Shown: positions 11,016 to 21,625, counted from the first letter of the stretch. The stretch is DNA of 34,303 nucleotides from Guptibacillus hwajinpoensis (GCF_001039475.1 NZ_LELK01000004.1:1-34303), one strand, 5' to 3'. Notes: generated from the sequence alone by a model not told the origin. Numbers and translations are program-made.

Positions 11016-11783
11016 GTGAGGAAAAAAGTAACCCTCGCATTTCTATTAATTGGTCTCATTGCAGTGCTTTCAGGCTGTAATGTTAACGAACCAATTGATG
11101 CAGAAAGCACTGGATTCTGGAGTGTGTATATTGTATATCCACTTTCCGCGACTTTAACATATTTCGCGGATTTAACTGGTGATGGGAATTACGGTCTGTC
11201 TATTATGATTGTTACAATCTTAATTCGACTTCTATTACTTCCATTAATGATTAAACAGACGAAAAGTTCGAAAGCAATGCAAGAACTGCAGCCACAAATG
11301 CAGAAACTTAAAGAAAAATACAGCAGTAAAGACCAGAAGACGCAGCAGCAACTTCAGCAAGAAACGATGCAGCTCTTTCAACAAAATGGAGTTAATCCAC
11401 TTGCAGGTTGTTTACCAATTCTGGTTCAAATGCCGATTCTATTAGGATTTTATCATGCTATTATGCGTACTCAAGCAATTGAAACACATAATTTCCTCTG
11501 GTTTAGCCTTGGATCTCCAGATATTATTCTGGCATTGACTGCAGGTATAACAACGTTTATTCAACAAAAAATTATGATGGGTAGCGGTGGAGCTGTTCAG
11601 CCACAAATGAAGATGCTTCTATACGTTATGCCGATTATGATTATTGTTTTTGCTATCAACTTCCCTGCAGCACTTGCGCTTTACTGGGTAGTCGGTAACA
11701 TCTTTATGATTATACAAACTTACTTTATTACGAAACCTGCCACAAAAACCGCTGAAACGGATACGGGGGGAGCGAAAAAGTGA
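11016..11783 (+). CDS. yidC: Membrane insertase YidC (SpoIIIJ-type lipoprotein)
   Basis: Oxa1/YidC insertase that places proteins in the membrane; the SpoIIIJ form is also needed for sporulation. It has 255 residues with a GTG start at 11016 and AAGGAGG 7 bases upstream. There is an N-terminal lipoprotein signal with lipobox LSGC (Cys21), then five membrane segments. The conserved groove arginine is R71 in [12 protein letters not shown]. The segment [20 protein letters not shown] is typical of the family. The stop codon overlaps the jag start (GTGA). Confidence 0.96.
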   Translation: MRKKVTLAFLLIGLIAVLSGCNVNEPIDAESTGFWSVYIVYPLSATLTYFADLTGDGNYGLSIMIVTILIRLLLLPLMIKQTKSSKAMQELQPQMQKLKEKYSSKDQKTQQQLQQETMQLFQQNGVNPLAGCLPILVQMPILLGFYHAIMRTQAIETHNFLWFSLGSPDIILALTAGITTFIQQKIMMGSGGAVQPQMKMLLYVMPIMIIVFAINFPAALALYWVVGNIFMIIQTYFITKPATKTAETDTGGAKK

Positions 11784-12400
11784 GAAGCGTTACGGTAACG
11801 GGGAAAACGATTGAGGAAGCAATGAAAGATGCGCTGAATCAAATCGGAACTGTGCAAGAGAATGTTGATATTGAAGTGCTAGAGCAACCTAAAAAAGGAT
11901 TTTTAGGTTTTGGAGGAAAGCCAGCCCGCATCAAAGTGACTAAGAAACTAGACATCATGGAGCAAACGAGTACTTTTTTACAAGAAGTCATTAGCAACAT
12001 GGGAGTTGAAGCCAGTATAGAGGGTAGAAGAGAAGATCGAGACCTTTACTTTACTCTTTCTGGTGAAAAAATAGCCATTTTAATAGGGAAACGTGGCCAA
12101 ACTCTTAATTCACTGCAATATTTAACGAATCTTGCCGCAAATCGATTTTCTGACCGATTTGTTCGTGTCGTTCTCGATGCAGAGAATTATCGTGAAAGAC
12201 GAGAAGAGACGTTGAAGAAACTCGCTGATCGTCTTGCGGACAAAGCGATGGTTACGAAAAGGGACATACAGCTAGAACCGATGCCGTCGCTTGAACGAAA
12301 AGTTATCCATCTTTATCTGAAAGACAAAAAGGGGATTTCAACTCACTCTGATGGAAATGATCCACATCGCCGTGTGGTAATCGTTCCACGTAATAAATAA
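11780..12400 (+). CDS. jag: RNA-binding protein Jag/KhpB
   Basis: A 206-residue SpoIIIJ-associated RNA-binding protein (KhpB), the partner of KhpA, implicated in cell elongation control in Gram-positive bacteria. Domains in order: Jag-N (1-50, containing [14 protein letters not shown]), a KH domain (about 70-140, with [15 protein letters not shown]) and R3H (about 145-206, ending [11 protein letters not shown]). The start is a GTG overlapping the yidC stop by 4 bases, so the pair is translationally coupled. Confidence 0.95.
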   Translation: MRSVTVTGKTIEEAMKDALNQIGTVQENVDIEVLEQPKKGFLGFGGKPARIKVTKKLDIMEQTSTFLQEVISNMGVEASIEGRREDRDLYFTLSGEKIAILIGKRGQTLNSLQYLTNLAANRFSDRFVRVVLDAENYRERREETLKKLADRLADKAMVTKRDIQLEPMPSLERKVIHLYLKDKKGISTHSDGNDPHRRVVIVPRNK

Positions 12401-12404
12401 TGTT

Positions 12405-12436
12405 AAACCTTCGGGCATGTGCCCGGAGGTTTTTTT
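12405..12436 (+). terminator. Terminator after jag
   Basis: A 13-base-per-arm stem (12405-12417 with 12420-12432, one mismatch) around a 2-base loop, running into seven or more T. It ends the rpmH-jag unit. Confidence 0.9.
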
Positions 12437-12467
12437 GAGGAAAAAGAAGATGGATTCTACTTATTTT

Positions 12468-12708
12468 AGGCTCTTTTATAAAAGATTCTTTTCTAAAAGG
12501 TTGTGTCTTTTGAAACAATTATTCAATATAAAACGACACTTCGCAAATTGGAGCGGAAGGATGGTCGACTCCTGCGGGACTAGCGGGACAGGTGAGACCT
12601 CGCAGGAGCGTAAGCGACGAGGAGGCTCACCGCCCGCCCCGCGGAAAGCGAGCATTCTGGAGCGGAAATTAACTCACTCTTATAGCAACAATGTCTACGA
12701 AAAGAGTT
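12468..12708 (+). repeat. R1 structured repeat, copy 1 (decayed left side)
   Basis: The GC-rich core (12550-12670) starts and ends with GGAGCGGAA. It contains GCGGGACTAGCGGG paired with CCCGCCCCGC, and GGTGAG paired with CTCACC. The basal pair is imperfect here (GGATGGTCG against CGAGCATTC). Outer ends are AGGCTCTTTT on the left and AAAAGAGTTT on the right. Compared with copy 2, part of the left arm is missing. The open frames that cross it are artefacts of the repeat. Together with 12709-12929 it fills the gap between jag and mnmE. Confidence 0.85.
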
Positions 12709-12791
12709 TCGTTTTTTAGTCGGAAAAGGTTCATTCCCCGCTGGGCATACTTATTTCTTTTTTGATGAAAATGGGTTACACTAAAAGGTAT

Positions 12792-12840
12792 TGTGGATTA
12801 GTCTGTCATGTTAATGATTAGAGTTATCCACTGTGGATAA
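12792..12840. promoter_or_regulatory. Secondary DnaA-box group upstream of mnmE
   Basis: TTATCCACTGTGGATAA (12824-12840) is a 17-base perfect palindrome formed by two overlapping, oppositely oriented DnaA boxes, one of them exact (12832-12840). A third near-box, TGTGGATTA, is at 12792-12800. The group lies about 90 bases before the mnmE start and 3 kb from the main origin cluster. Binding by DnaA is likely from sequence; the role is unknown. Confidence 0.75.
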
Positions 12841-12929
12841 TTGGTTAAACTAATACTAGCACTCTTTATTATATAAGAAAGTTGTTAATAGATAGCACAC
12901 TATTTTTTAAATAAGAGAGGTGAATACAA

Positions 12930-14306
12930 GTGGAATATGAAACAATTGCCGCGATATCGACTCCAATGGGAGAAGGTGCGATTGCGATTGTCCGTCTTAG
13001 CGGTTCAGAAGCGGTGGAGATTGCCGATCGATTGTATAAAGGAAAGCAAGCACTGAACTCAGTGGATTCTCACACCATTCATTATGGGCATCTTATTGAT
13101 CCGGATACAGATGAGGTAGCAGAAGAGGTCATGGTTTCTCTCATGAGAGGACCACGAACATTTACAAGAGAAGACATTGTGGAAATTAACTGTCACGGTG
13201 GACTTGTATCAGTTAATAGGGTTCTGGAGCTTGTTCTTAGGAGTGGAGCTCGCCTAGCTGAGCCGGGTGAGTTTACAAAAAGAGCATTTCTAAACGGAAG
13301 AATTGATTTATCACAGGCTGAGGCAGTGATTGATCTTATTCGCGCTAAAACGGATCGAGCAATGAATGTCGCATTGAATCAAATGGAAGGTAGACTTTCG
13401 ACGCTTATTGCGAAACTCAGACAACAGTTGCTAGAGACGGTAGCGCATGTAGAGGTTAATATTGATTACCCTGAATATGATGCAGAAGAAATGACACAGA
13501 ATTTATTAACAAGTCAACTAAAAGAAGTAGAAGAAGAAATAAGGAGTATCCTTATTACAGCAAGGCAGGGTAAGATTCTTCGTGAAGGACTTTCGACTGT
13601 TATTGTAGGAAGACCAAACGTAGGGAAGTCTTCTCTACTGAATAGTCTTGTTCACGAAAATAAAGCGATTGTGACAGATGTACCTGGCACGACACGCGAT
13701 GTTATCGAGGAATATGTTAATGTAAGGGGCGTGCCGCTCAGACTCGTTGACACAGCAGGTATTCGTGAAACAGAGGATCTTGTTGAACGAATTGGGGTTG
13801 AGCGCTCGCGTGAACGCCTAAAACAAGCGGATCTTATCTTACTTGTTCTTAATTATAACGATGAATTAACCGATGAAGATAAAAAGCTATTCGAAGCTGT
13901 TGCAGGTATGGATGTTATTGTCATTGTTAATAAAACGGATCTTGATGAGAAACTAGATTTATCAAAAGTGAAAGAGTTAGCAGAAGAACACCCAATGATT
14001 ACGACTTCTTTAAAGAATGAAGAAGGAGTAGATGAGCTTGAAAAGTCTATTTCTGAACTTTTCTTTGCTGGTTCAGTGGAATCACAGGATTTAACGTATG
14101 TATCGAATTCTAGACATATTGCATTGCTTGAACAGTCAAGGAAGACACTAGAAGATGCATTAGTCGCTGTAGAAGCGGGCATGCCAGTTGATATGGTGCA
14201 AATCGATATAACGCGCACGTGGGAGCTTCTAGGCGAAATCATTGGAGATACTGTTTCAGATAGCTTAATTGACCAGTTATTCTCGCAGTTCTGTCTTGGG
14301 AAATAA
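12930..14306 (+). CDS. mnmE: tRNA modification GTPase MnmE
   Basis: With MnmG, makes the 5-carboxymethylaminomethyl modification at U34 of tRNA wobble positions. It has 458 residues with a GTG start at 12930 after GAGAGGTGA. The N-terminal formyl-THF-binding domain is about 1-118, helical segments flank the G domain, and the G domain has GRPNVGKS (227-234), GTTRD, DTAGIRE and NKTD. The C-terminal FCLGK supplies the conserved catalytic cysteine. mnmG follows after 24 bases. Confidence 0.97.
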   Translation: MEYETIAAISTPMGEGAIAIVRLSGSEAVEIADRLYKGKQALNSVDSHTIHYGHLIDPDTDEVAEEVMVSLMRGPRTFTREDIVEINCHGGLVSVNRVLELVLRSGARLAEPGEFTKRAFLNGRIDLSQAEAVIDLIRAKTDRAMNVALNQMEGRLSTLIAKLRQQLLETVAHVEVNIDYPEYDAEEMTQNLLTSQLKEVEEEIRSILITARQGKILREGLSTVIVGRPNVGKSSLLNSLVHENKAIVTDVPGTTRDVIEEYVNVRGVPLRLVDTAGIRETEDLVERIGVERSRERLKQADLILLVLNYNDELTDEDKKLFEAVAGMDVIVIVNKTDLDEKLDLSKVKELAEEHPMITTSLKNEEGVDELEKSISELFFAGSVESQDLTYVSNSRHIALLEQSRKTLEDALVAVEAGMPVDMVQIDITRTWELLGEIIGDTVSDSLIDQLFSQFCLGK

Positions 14307-14330
14307 GTAGATTAAAGGAGGAATACGGCA

Positions 14331-16214
14331 ATGGGTTACAAAGCCGATTCTTATGATGTTATTGTTGTCGGAGCAGGTCATGCAGGTGTAGAAGCGGGGC
14401 TCGCTTCAGCGAGAATGGGTGCTAAAACACTCATGCTTACACTGAACCTGGACTCTGTCGCATTTATGCCGTGTAATCCAAGTGTAGGAGGACCTGCAAA
14501 AGGAATTGTGGTGCGGGAAATTGATGCACTTGGTGGAGAAATGGGAAGAAATATAGACAAAACGCATATTCAAATGCGTATGTTGAATACAGGTAAAGGA
14601 CCTGCTGTACGCGCACTGCGTGCACAGGCTGATAAAGTGCAGTATCAAAGTGAAATGAAAAGAACCATCGAAGAGCAAGACAACCTTACGCTACTGCAGG
14701 GAATGGTTGAGAAACTGATTGTGGAAGATGGTGTCTGCAAAGGGGTTGTTACGAAAACTGGTGCAGAGTTCGAAGCGAAATCAGTTGTTCTAACAACAGG
14801 AACGTTTATGCGCGGACGCGTTATTCTTGGGGACCTTTCGTATGAAAGTGGGCCGAATAACATGCAGCCTTCTGTTAATCTGTCTCATCACTTGGAGGAG
14901 CTAGGCTTTGAAATGGTTCGTTTTAAGACTGGTACACCTCCGCGAGTAAATAATAAATCGATTGATTATAGCAAAACTGAAATTCAGCCAGGTGATGAAA
15001 AGCCTCGTGCCTTCTCATATGAAACAACAGAATTCATTACAGATCAGCTTCCTTGCTGGTTAACGTATACGGGTGAAGAAACGCATAAGCTCATAAATGA
15101 TAACCTTCATCGATCTCCAATGTATTCAGGGATGATTGAAGGAACTGGCCCACGTTACTGTCCTTCTATTGAAGATAAAATTGTTCGATTTAATGACAAG
15201 CCGCGTCATCAAATCTTCCTTGAACCAGAAGGCCGTAATACGAAGGAAGTCTATGTGCAGGGGCTTTCAACAAGTCTTCCTGAAGATTTGCAGCAAAAAA
15301 TTCTAAAAACAGTACCTGGTCTTGAGAATGTTGAAATGATGCGTGCAGGCTATGCAATTGAATATGACGTTGTAGTGCCTACTCAATTGTGGCCGTCTCT
15401 TGAAACCAAAACAGTTAAAAACCTCTTTACTGCAGGCCAGTTAAACGGAACATCAGGATATGAAGAAGCTGCAGGTCAGGGAATTATGTCTGGAATTAAC
15501 GCTGCAAGGAATGCACAGGAGCGTGAAGCGGTCATTCTCGATCGCTCTCAAGGATACATTGGTGTTATGATTGATGACCTTGTAACGAAAGGGACGAATG
15601 AGCCGTACCGTCTGTTAACGTCTCGTGCAGAGTATCGTTTGCTCCTTCGTCATGATAATGCAGACTTACGATTAACTGAGCTAGGCTATGAAATCGGCAT
15701 GATTCCGAAAGAACGCTATGATCGTTTCCTTGCTAAGAAAGAAATGATTGAGCAAGAAATGAAGCGTCTTGAGAAAATTGTCATTAAACCGAGCGAACAG
15801 GTTAATGCTGTTCTTCCAGAAAATAGTACTGAATTGAAAGAAGCGATGCACGCGGCTAATCTCTTAAAGAGACCAGAAGTCACGTATCAGGAAATTCATC
15901 AACTAGCACCAGCTGATTATGAAATTCCTGAAGATGTTGCAGAACAAGTTGAAATTCAAATTAAATACAGTGGCTATATTAACAAGAGTCTTCAACAAGT
16001 AGAGCGTATGAAGAGAATGGATGAGAAGAGAATTCCTGATGGCATTGATTACTTTGCGATTGGTGGACTTGCAACTGAAGCGAAGCAGAAGCTGGATGAA
16101 GTTCGTCCACTTTCGATCGGTCAGGCATCTCGCGTCTCAGGTGTAAACCCTGCAGACGTTTCAATTCTACTTGTCTATATTGAACAAGGTAAGATCGCAA
16201 AAATTGCAAAATAA
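14331..16214 (+). CDS. mnmG: tRNA modification FAD enzyme MnmG (GidA)
   Basis: FAD-dependent partner of MnmE in wobble uridine modification. It has 627 residues, normal for the family. The Rossmann motif GAGHAG (14-19) binds FAD; the conserved [10 protein letters not shown] and GTFMRGRV segments follow. The C-terminal helical domain that contacts MnmE and tRNA ends with [26 protein letters not shown] precedes the ATG at 14331. rsmG starts 19 bases downstream. Confidence 0.97.
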   Translation: MGYKADSYDVIVVGAGHAGVEAGLASARMGAKTLMLTLNLDSVAFMPCNPSVGGPAKGIVVREIDALGGEMGRNIDKTHIQMRMLNTGKGPAVRALRAQADKVQYQSEMKRTIEEQDNLTLLQGMVEKLIVEDGVCKGVVTKTGAEFEAKSVVLTTGTFMRGRVILGDLSYESGPNNMQPSVNLSHHLEELGFEMVRFKTGTPPRVNNKSIDYSKTEIQPGDEKPRAFSYETTEFITDQLPCWLTYTGEETHKLINDNLHRSPMYSGMIEGTGPRYCPSIEDKIVRFNDKPRHQIFLEPEGRNTKEVYVQGLSTSLPEDLQQKILKTVPGLENVEMMRAGYAIEYDVVVPTQLWPSLETKTVKNLFTAGQLNGTSGYEEAAGQGIMSGINAARNAQEREAVILDRSQGYIGVMIDDLVTKGTNEPYRLLTSRAEYRLLLRHDNADLRLTELGYEIGMIPKERYDRFLAKKEMIEQEMKRLEKIVIKPSEQVNAVLPENSTELKEAMHAANLLKRPEVTYQEIHQLAPADYEIPEDVAEQVEIQIKYSGYINKSLQQVERMKRMDEKRIPDGIDYFAIGGLATEAKQKLDEVRPLSIGQASRVSGVNPADVSILLVYIEQGKIAKIAK

Positions 16215-16233
16215 TGTTTAAAGCGGAGGGGCT

Positions 16234-16947
16234 ATGAACGAACAACAGTTTCAGGAGTTGCTGATGGAGAAAGGGATTACTCTTTCTCCCGAGCAGCTTC
16301 AACAATTTCAAACATACTACGAAGTGTTAGTTGAATGGAACGAGAAAATGAATCTGACGGCTATTACTGAAAAAGAAGAAGTGTATGAAAAGCATTTCTT
16401 CGATTCCATTATGGCGGCGTTCTCTTTTGATTTCTCTTCTAATTATCATATTTGCGATGTAGGAGCTGGAGCCGGCTTTCCAAGTCTCCCAATCAAAATT
16501 TGCTTTCCACACTTGAAGATCACCATTGTCGATTCACTTAACAAGCGAATAGGCTTTTTGGAACATCTTTCTTCAGAACTTAAACTAGAAAATGTGTTCT
16601 TTTATCACGATCGTGCTGAATTATTTGGTAAAAACAAATCTCATCGTGAAACGTATGATGTTGTCACTGCGAGAGCGGTAGCACGCATGTCAGTTCTTGG
16701 TGAGTTATGTCTACCTTTAGTTAAACAGAATGGTTATTTTGTTGCTCTAAAAGGCCCTAACGTCGAAGAAGAACTCGATACAGGCAAGCAGGCAATCAAG
16801 ATGCTTGGGGGAGAAGTAGAGAAACTTGACACCCTCACTCTGCCAGGTGAAAAGAGTGAGCGAAACATAGTAACGATTCAAAAAATCAAAACAACTCCAA
16901 AGAAATATCCAAGAAAGCCAGGCACACCAAATAAAAATCCTTTATAA
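16234..16947 (+). CDS. rsmG: 16S rRNA (guanine-N7) methyltransferase RsmG (GidB)
   Basis: Methylates N7 of G527 (E. coli numbering) in 16S rRNA; its loss gives low-level streptomycin resistance. It has 237 residues, with the SAM-binding loop GAGAGFP (77-83) in [18 protein letters not shown] and the conserved VTARAVARM segment. The C-terminus is basic ([16 protein letters not shown]). The ATG at 16234 has GCGGAGG upstream. Last gene of the mnmE-mnmG-rsmG set. Confidence 0.96.
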   Translation: MNEQQFQELLMEKGITLSPEQLQQFQTYYEVLVEWNEKMNLTAITEKEEVYEKHFFDSIMAAFSFDFSSNYHICDVGAGAGFPSLPIKICFPHLKITIVDSLNKRIGFLEHLSSELKLENVFFYHDRAELFGKNKSHRETYDVVTARAVARMSVLGELCLPLVKQNGYFVALKGPNVEEELDTGKQAIKMLGGEVEKLDTLTLPGEKSERNIVTIQKIKTTPKKYPRKPGTPNKNPL

Positions 16948-16976
16948 TAGAAATGGACTGCATTTGAACGGATAAT

Positions 16977-16992
16977 TGTTTCACATGGAACG
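16977..16992. other. Degenerate parS-like site upstream of noc
   Basis: TGTTTCACATGGAACG matches the 16-base parS consensus at 13 positions. It lies between rsmG and noc. It could be a weak ParB site, a Noc regulatory relic or chance. Confidence 0.35.
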
Positions 16993-17065
16993 CTCGCTAT
17001 GACAGAAGGATTTTGTTTTAGAGCAGCGAATCAGTTAAGGAATCGATTAAAGGTGGTGTTAGGCG

Positions 17066-17905
17066 ATGAAGCATACGTTTTCACGTCTTTTCGGTTTGAA
17101 CGATGAGAAGAACGAGACGATGGAAGCAGAACAAGAAGAAGTGAAACAACTTCTTGTTGAGGAAATTACTCCGAACCGTTTCCAGCCTCGAACAGTTTTT
17201 ATAGATGAGAGAATTGCTGAACTATCTCAAACGATTAAAACTCACGGTATAATACAGCCCATTGTGGTGAGAGAGCGCGATGGTAAGTACGAAATTATTG
17301 CCGGGGAAAGACGCTGGAGAGCTGTAAAGAAGCTTGGATGGGAAAGAATCCCTGCAATTGTTAAGGAATTTAACGATTCGCAAACTGCATCCATAGCCCT
17401 TATAGAAAACCTTCAGAGGGAAGAACTAACTGCAGTCGAGGAAGCTATGGCATATGCACAGCTTATTGAACTTCACGATTTAACCCAAGAAAGCCTTGCA
17501 CAACGTCTTGGTAAGGGGCAATCTACAATTGCAAATAAGCTCAGACTGTTGAAGCTTCCGGAACCTGTACAACAAGCTCTTCTTCAGAAGCAAATTACTG
17601 AGCGGCATGCTAGAGCCTTAATACCGCTCAAAAACCCTGAGAATCAAGTGAAATTACTTGCAGAAGTGCTTGAAAGACAATGGAATGTTAAGCAGACTGA
17701 AGAACGTGTTGTTCGTATGCTTGAAGGCACTGCGTCAAAACCGAAGCCTAGAAAGAAATCAGTTAGTAAGGATATGCGTCTAGCGGTGAATACAATACGA
17801 CAGTCTCTTGATATGGTAACTGAAACGGGATTGTTAATTGATACAAATGAAGAAGATCACGACGAATATTATCAATTTACTATTCGCATTCCTAAAAAGA
17901 AATGA
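17066..17905 (+). CDS. noc: Nucleoid occlusion protein Noc
   Basis: A ParB-family CTP-dependent DNA-binding protein that blocks FtsZ ring assembly over the nucleoid. It has 279 residues. The short N-terminal amphipathic segment ([11 protein letters not shown]) fits the membrane-binding helix of Noc. The ParB-like CTPase region contains [12 protein letters not shown] and GERRWRA, followed by a helix-turn-helix ([19 protein letters not shown]) and a C-terminal dimerisation region. It is told apart from ParB by its position just after rsmG, that N-terminus, and the separate parB 900 bases on. Confidence 0.94.
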   Translation: MKHTFSRLFGLNDEKNETMEAEQEEVKQLLVEEITPNRFQPRTVFIDERIAELSQTIKTHGIIQPIVVRERDGKYEIIAGERRWRAVKKLGWERIPAIVKEFNDSQTASIALIENLQREELTAVEEAMAYAQLIELHDLTQESLAQRLGKGQSTIANKLRLLKLPEPVQQALLQKQITERHARALIPLKNPENQVKLLAEVLERQWNVKQTEERVVRMLEGTASKPKPRKKSVSKDMRLAVNTIRQSLDMVTETGLLIDTNEEDHDEYYQFTIRIPKKK

Positions 17906-17932
17906 ACTCATCCAAACTGGGTGAGTTTTTTT
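17905..17932 (+). terminator. noc terminator
   Basis: A 9-bp stem with one G-U (17905-17913 with 17919-17927), a 5-base loop and a T run. The stem overlaps the noc stop codon. Confidence 0.85.
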
Positions 17933-18066
17933 ATGATTTATTTCTTGAGAAATAGCTTGAAATAGAGTGATACAGAATATGGAAAAAATAATAAAAGAAC
18001 ATCTAATTATTTTTAAACATGATAAAATGAGAGAAAGAATGGCTGTTTAAGAGAGTAGGTGACATC

Positions 18067-18828
18067 TTGGCGAATATCATTGCTATAGCGAATCAAAAAG
18101 GCGGCGTTGGGAAGACAACAACGTCTGTAAATGTTAGCGCATGTCTCGCATATCTTGGAAAAAAAGTATTACTCGTTGATATTGATCCACAGGGAAATGC
18201 CACGAGCGGTGTAGGTATTGAAAAAGGGGACATTGAACATTGTGTCTATAATATTCTAGTCGATGATCGAGATGCAGAAGAGATTATACAAGAGACAATT
18301 GTAGAGAATCTTCATGTGATACCGTCTACGATCCAACTTGCTGGAGCAGAGATTGAACTCGTTCCAACCATTTCCCGGGAAGTTAGGTTAAAAAGGGCTC
18401 TTATGAAAGTTGATAAAAACTATGATTATATCATTATCGATTGTCCGCCTTCCCTAGGATTGTTAACAATCAATTCCCTCACTGCTGCTAATGCAGTACT
18501 TATACCTGTTCAGTGTGAGTACTATGCTCTTGAAGGATTGAGTCAGTTGCTAAATACGGTTCGTCTAGTTCAAAAGCATTTGAATGTTGACTTGGAAATT
18601 GAAGGGGTACTTCTTACAATGCTGGATGCTAGAACAAACCTCGGCATTCAGGTAATTGAGGAAGTGAAGAAGTATTTTCAGGAGAAAGTATATCGTGCGA
18701 TCATTCCACGAAATGTGCGATTAGGCGAGGCGCCAAGCCATGGAAAGCCAATTATCGTATATGATCCAAAATCTCGAGGAGCCGAAGTATATTTAGATCT
18801 TGCAAAGGAAGTGTTAGGCAATGGCTAA
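18067..18828 (+). CDS. parA: Chromosome segregation ATPase ParA (Soj)
   Basis: A Walker-type ATPase that works with ParB in origin segregation and in Bacillus controls DnaA activity. It has 253 residues with a TTG start at 18067 preceded by AGGTGA. The deviant Walker A is KGGVGKTT (11-18), with Walker A' DIDPQGNAT and Walker B YIIIDCPPSLG. It overlaps parB by 8 bases, so the two are coupled. Confidence 0.97.
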   Translation: MANIIAIANQKGGVGKTTTSVNVSACLAYLGKKVLLVDIDPQGNATSGVGIEKGDIEHCVYNILVDDRDAEEIIQETIVENLHVIPSTIQLAGAEIELVPTISREVRLKRALMKVDKNYDYIIIDCPPSLGLLTINSLTAANAVLIPVQCEYYALEGLSQLLNTVRLVQKHLNVDLEIEGVLLTMLDARTNLGIQVIEEVKKYFQEKVYRAIIPRNVRLGEAPSHGKPIIVYDPKSRGAEVYLDLAKEVLGNG

Positions 18829-19666
18829 TCGTGGATTAGGGAAAGGGATTAATGCATTTTTCCCTTCTCAGAAAGAGGACGAGAGAGTCAAAGAAATCCC
18901 GATAAAAGAATTGCGTCCAAACCCCTATCAGCCACGAAAGGTTTTTAACGCAGATGCGATAGAAGAATTAAGTGCTTCAATTAAAACATTCGGTGTGCTT
19001 CAACCTTTAATTGTACGACAAAGTATTAAAGGGTTTGAAATTGTTGTAGGTGAACGACGCTATAGAGCTTCTTTAGAAGCTGGATTAAAAACAGTTCCAG
19101 CTGTTGTAAAAGAATTAACCGATAGAAAGATGATGGAGATTGCGCTTATTGAAAATCTTCAGCGTGAGAATCTAAATCCGATTGAAGAGGCAATTGCCTA
19201 TCAGAAACTCATGAAGGAAACAGATGTTACCCAAGAAGAACTATCCAGCCGTCTTGGTAAAAGCCGCTCACATCTTGCGAACTTTCTTCGTCTGCTACAG
19301 CTTCCAAATGAGGTACAAGAGTACATATCAGAAGGTAAGCTGACAATGGGTCATGGTCGTGCCATCCTTGGTTTAAAGAAGAAAGAAGCTAGAAAAGCTC
19401 TAGCAGATCGAGTTTTGAATGAGAAGATGAACGTTAGACAGTTGGAACAATTAATTACCCAACTTAATCAAAGTGTTTCACGTGAAACAAAAAGAGGGGA
19501 TAAACCAGATCCATTTTTGAAAGCGAAAGAAAACAGCCTTCGCGAACGGTTTGGTACCTCCGTTTCAATTAAGAAATCGAAGAAAAAAGGCAAGATCGAG
19601 ATTGAATTCTTTTCAGAAGAAGATTTAAATCGTATTCTTGAAGTGTTAGAAAAAGAAGATAACTAA
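18821..19666 (+). CDS. parB: Chromosome partitioning protein ParB (Spo0J)
   Basis: A CTP-dependent clamp that loads at parS and spreads, recruiting condensin and stimulating ParA. It has 281 residues: the box II-type CTP-binding [25 protein letters not shown], the helix-turn-helix SSRLGKSRSHLANFLRLL and a basic, then acidic C-terminal dimerisation region. The gene itself contains a perfect parS site. A terminator follows 2 bases after the stop codon. Confidence 0.97.
   Translation: MANRGLGKGINAFFPSQKEDERVKEIPIKELRPNPYQPRKVFNADAIEELSASIKTFGVLQPLIVRQSIKGFEIVVGERRYRASLEAGLKTVPAVVKELTDRKMMEIALIENLQRENLNPIEEAIAYQKLMKETDVTQEELSSRLGKSRSHLANFLRLLQLPNEVQEYISEGKLTMGHGRAILGLKKKEARKALADRVLNEKMNVRQLEQLITQLNQSVSRETKRGDKPDPFLKAKENSLRERFGTSVSIKKSKKKGKIEIEFFSEEDLNRILEVLEKEDN
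19474..19489. other. parS centromere site inside parB
   Basis: TGTTTCACGTGAAACA, a perfect 16-base palindrome identical to the consensus ParB-binding site. As in B. subtilis, it lies within the parB coding sequence (encoding SVSRET). Confidence 0.97.
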
Positions 19667-19667
19667 C

Positions 19668-19702
19668 AAAAGCATAAACTGAACTCAGTTTATGCTTTTT
19701 TA
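19668..19702 (+). terminator. parB terminator
   Basis: A 15-bp perfect stem (19668-19682 with 19685-19699), a 2-base loop and a T run. It ends the parA-parB unit. The leader of the next gene begins within or after it. Confidence 0.92.
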
Positions 19703-19748
19703 TAAGTTTAGAAAGAGTAAATTGAAACAACTAAATTGGGGTGTTAAT

Positions 19749-20897
19749 GTGATTTATCTTGATCAAGCTGCATCATCTTTTCCGAAGCCAGTTGAAGTGA
19801 TTCATGCTATGACTGAAGTTATGACAGAATATGCTGCAAATCCAGGTCGAGGTGGCCATGCGTTGTCTATGCGAGCAGGTAGCATCATTGATCGTACAAG
19901 ACAAGCAATGGCAACTTTCTTTGGTTTTGATCATCCAGATCGTGTTTGTTTCACATCGAATGCAACTGCTGCCTTAAATCAGGCAATTAAAGGTCTCCCA
20001 TTTGAAAAGGATGATCATGTATTAACAACTTCTTATGAACATAACTCGGTCCGACGTCCGCTTGAATATCTTAAGAAAACAAAAGGAATACATGTCGATT
20101 ACGTAAATACAGGTGAAACGGAAGTCTTTGACCTAGAAGCTTTCGCGAAAAAGATTACACCTCACACAAAGCTGATCGTTGTTTCGCATGGGTCGAATTT
20201 AACTGGAAAAATTATGCCTATTGAATTAATTGGTGAATTGGCACGAGAACAAGATATTCCTTTTCTAGTAGACGCAGCTCAAACAGCTGGTATTCTTCCT
20301 ATTCACATGACGAATATGAACATTGATCTTCTTGCATTCCCTGGCCATAAAGGGTTACTTGGTCCGCAGGGAACGGGCGTACTAGTTGTAGGGAAGGGTA
20401 TTGACTTAACGCCAATTCATCATGGAGGTACTGGAAGTAGCTCTGAGCTAATCGATCAGCCAGACTCTCTTCCTGAGCGTCTTGAAAGTGGGACATTAAA
20501 TACGCCAGGCATTGCTGGATTGTTAGCTGGTTTAACAGTTGTAAAAGCAATGGGGATCGATTCTATAAGAGCACATGAAAAAAGGTTAACAGAACTTTTA
20601 ATTCGCGGTTTAGAGAATATTCAATTTGTAACTACTTATGGACCAATAACGGATAGGTTAGGCGTTGTTCCTTTCTCGATAGAAGGAATTGATAGCCATG
20701 AAATCGCCATTATTCTTGATCAACATTATAAAATAGCGGTCCGAGCAGGTCTTCATTGTACTCCGCTAGGACATGAAACAATCGGGACAAGTAGTCAGGG
20801 TACTGTAAGGGTGAGCGTCGGACCTTATAATACTGAAGAAGAGATTCGCAAGGTAATCAAAGCGATTGAGGAAATTGTGGATGGGTACTTTGGGTAA
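19749..20897 (+). CDS. Class V aminotransferase / cysteine desulfurase-like protein
   Basis: PLP-dependent enzyme of the NifS/Csd superfamily, 382 residues from a GTG at 19749 (MIYLDQAASSFPKP); open frame upstream runs through the parB terminator and is not coding. The PLP lysine is K201 in FPGHKGLLGPQGTG, and a candidate persulfide cysteine is C337 in AGLHCTPLGH. Related proteins are annotated as cysteine desulfurase family, but the true substrate is not known. No SufU or IscU partner is adjacent. DUF554 starts 11 bases downstream. Confidence 0.85.
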   Translation: MIYLDQAASSFPKPVEVIHAMTEVMTEYAANPGRGGHALSMRAGSIIDRTRQAMATFFGFDHPDRVCFTSNATAALNQAIKGLPFEKDDHVLTTSYEHNSVRRPLEYLKKTKGIHVDYVNTGETEVFDLEAFAKKITPHTKLIVVSHGSNLTGKIMPIELIGELAREQDIPFLVDAAQTAGILPIHMTNMNIDLLAFPGHKGLLGPQGTGVLVVGKGIDLTPIHHGGTGSSSELIDQPDSLPERLESGTLNTPGIAGLLAGLTVVKAMGIDSIRAHEKRLTELLIRGLENIQFVTTYGPITDRLGVVPFSIEGIDSHEIAIILDQHYKIAVRAGLHCTPLGHETIGTSSQGTVRVSVGPYNTEEEIRKVIKAIEEIVDGYFG

Positions 20898-20908
20898 GGA
20901 GATGTAGG

Positions 20909-21625
20909 ATGGTTTTGTTAGGGACAATCGTAAATGGAGCTGCAATCGTAGTAGGCACATTAGTTGGAACAGTGAGTAGTAGAATTCCAGAGCGTATGAA
21001 AACAACAATTATGCAGGGATTAGCGCTTGTTGTGGCCGTTATCGGACTACAGATGGCAATGAAAAGTGAGCAGTTCCTTATCGTTATAGGTAGTCTAGTA
21101 CTTGGCGGCATGCTTGGTGAGTACTGGAATCTTGAAGGTAAGCTTAATCAATTGGGTAAATGGATTGAAATGAAAACAGGCGCTGCATCTGAGGGGAGCG
21201 TTGCACAAGGCTTCGTAACCGCTACTCTCGTCTATGTTGTAGGTGCGATGGCGATACTAGGTGCGCTTGATAGTGGGCTACGTAATGATCATTCTATTCT
21301 TTTTACTAAATCCCTCATTGATGGATTTACAGCAATTATGTTTACAGCAACACTTGGATATGGTGTATTGTTCTCAGCTATCCCTGTGATGATTTATCAA
21401 GGGATTATTGCTTTGTTTGCATCACAGATTAATCAGTTCGTCCCACAAAGCCTTCTTGATGCTTTTATTGCGGAAGTAACTTCAGCAGGTGGCATTATGA
21501 TTCTTGCTATTGGGCTCAACCTGTTAGGGATTATTAAGATTAGAGTAGCCAATTTTCTGCCGGCCCTCTTAATTGCAGCGTTTCTTGTTACGTGTGTTTA
21601 TCTCGTACAAACTAACTTTTTATAA
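20909..21625 (+). CDS. DUF554 membrane protein (YdfK-like)
   Basis: A 238-residue integral membrane protein of family DUF554, function unknown. About seven hydrophobic segments are visible, with the conserved N-terminus LGTIVNGAAIVVGTLVG and the internal GGMLGEYWNLEGKL. AAGGAGA precedes the ATG. It is 11 bases after the aminotransferase gene, so the two probably form an operon. The R1 repeat copy 2 begins inside its stop codon. Confidence 0.88.
   Translation: MVLLGTIVNGAAIVVGTLVGTVSSRIPERMKTTIMQGLALVVAVIGLQMAMKSEQFLIVIGSLVLGGMLGEYWNLEGKLNQLGKWIEMKTGAASEGSVAQGFVTATLVYVVGAMAILGALDSGLRNDHSILFTKSLIDGFTAIMFTATLGYGVLFSAIPVMIYQGIIALFASQINQFVPQSLLDAFIAEVTSAGGIMILAIGLNLLGIIKIRVANFLPALLIAAFLVTCVYLVQTNFL

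Noticed and set aside
12417-12719. Open frame of 100 codons across R1 copy 1
   Set aside because: The translated part covering the GC-rich core follows the repeat, appears in different frames and orientations in other copies, and has no family resemblance.
12762-12782. mnmE promoter from TTGATG and TACACT
   Set aside because: Only 9 bases separate the hexamers, far too few.
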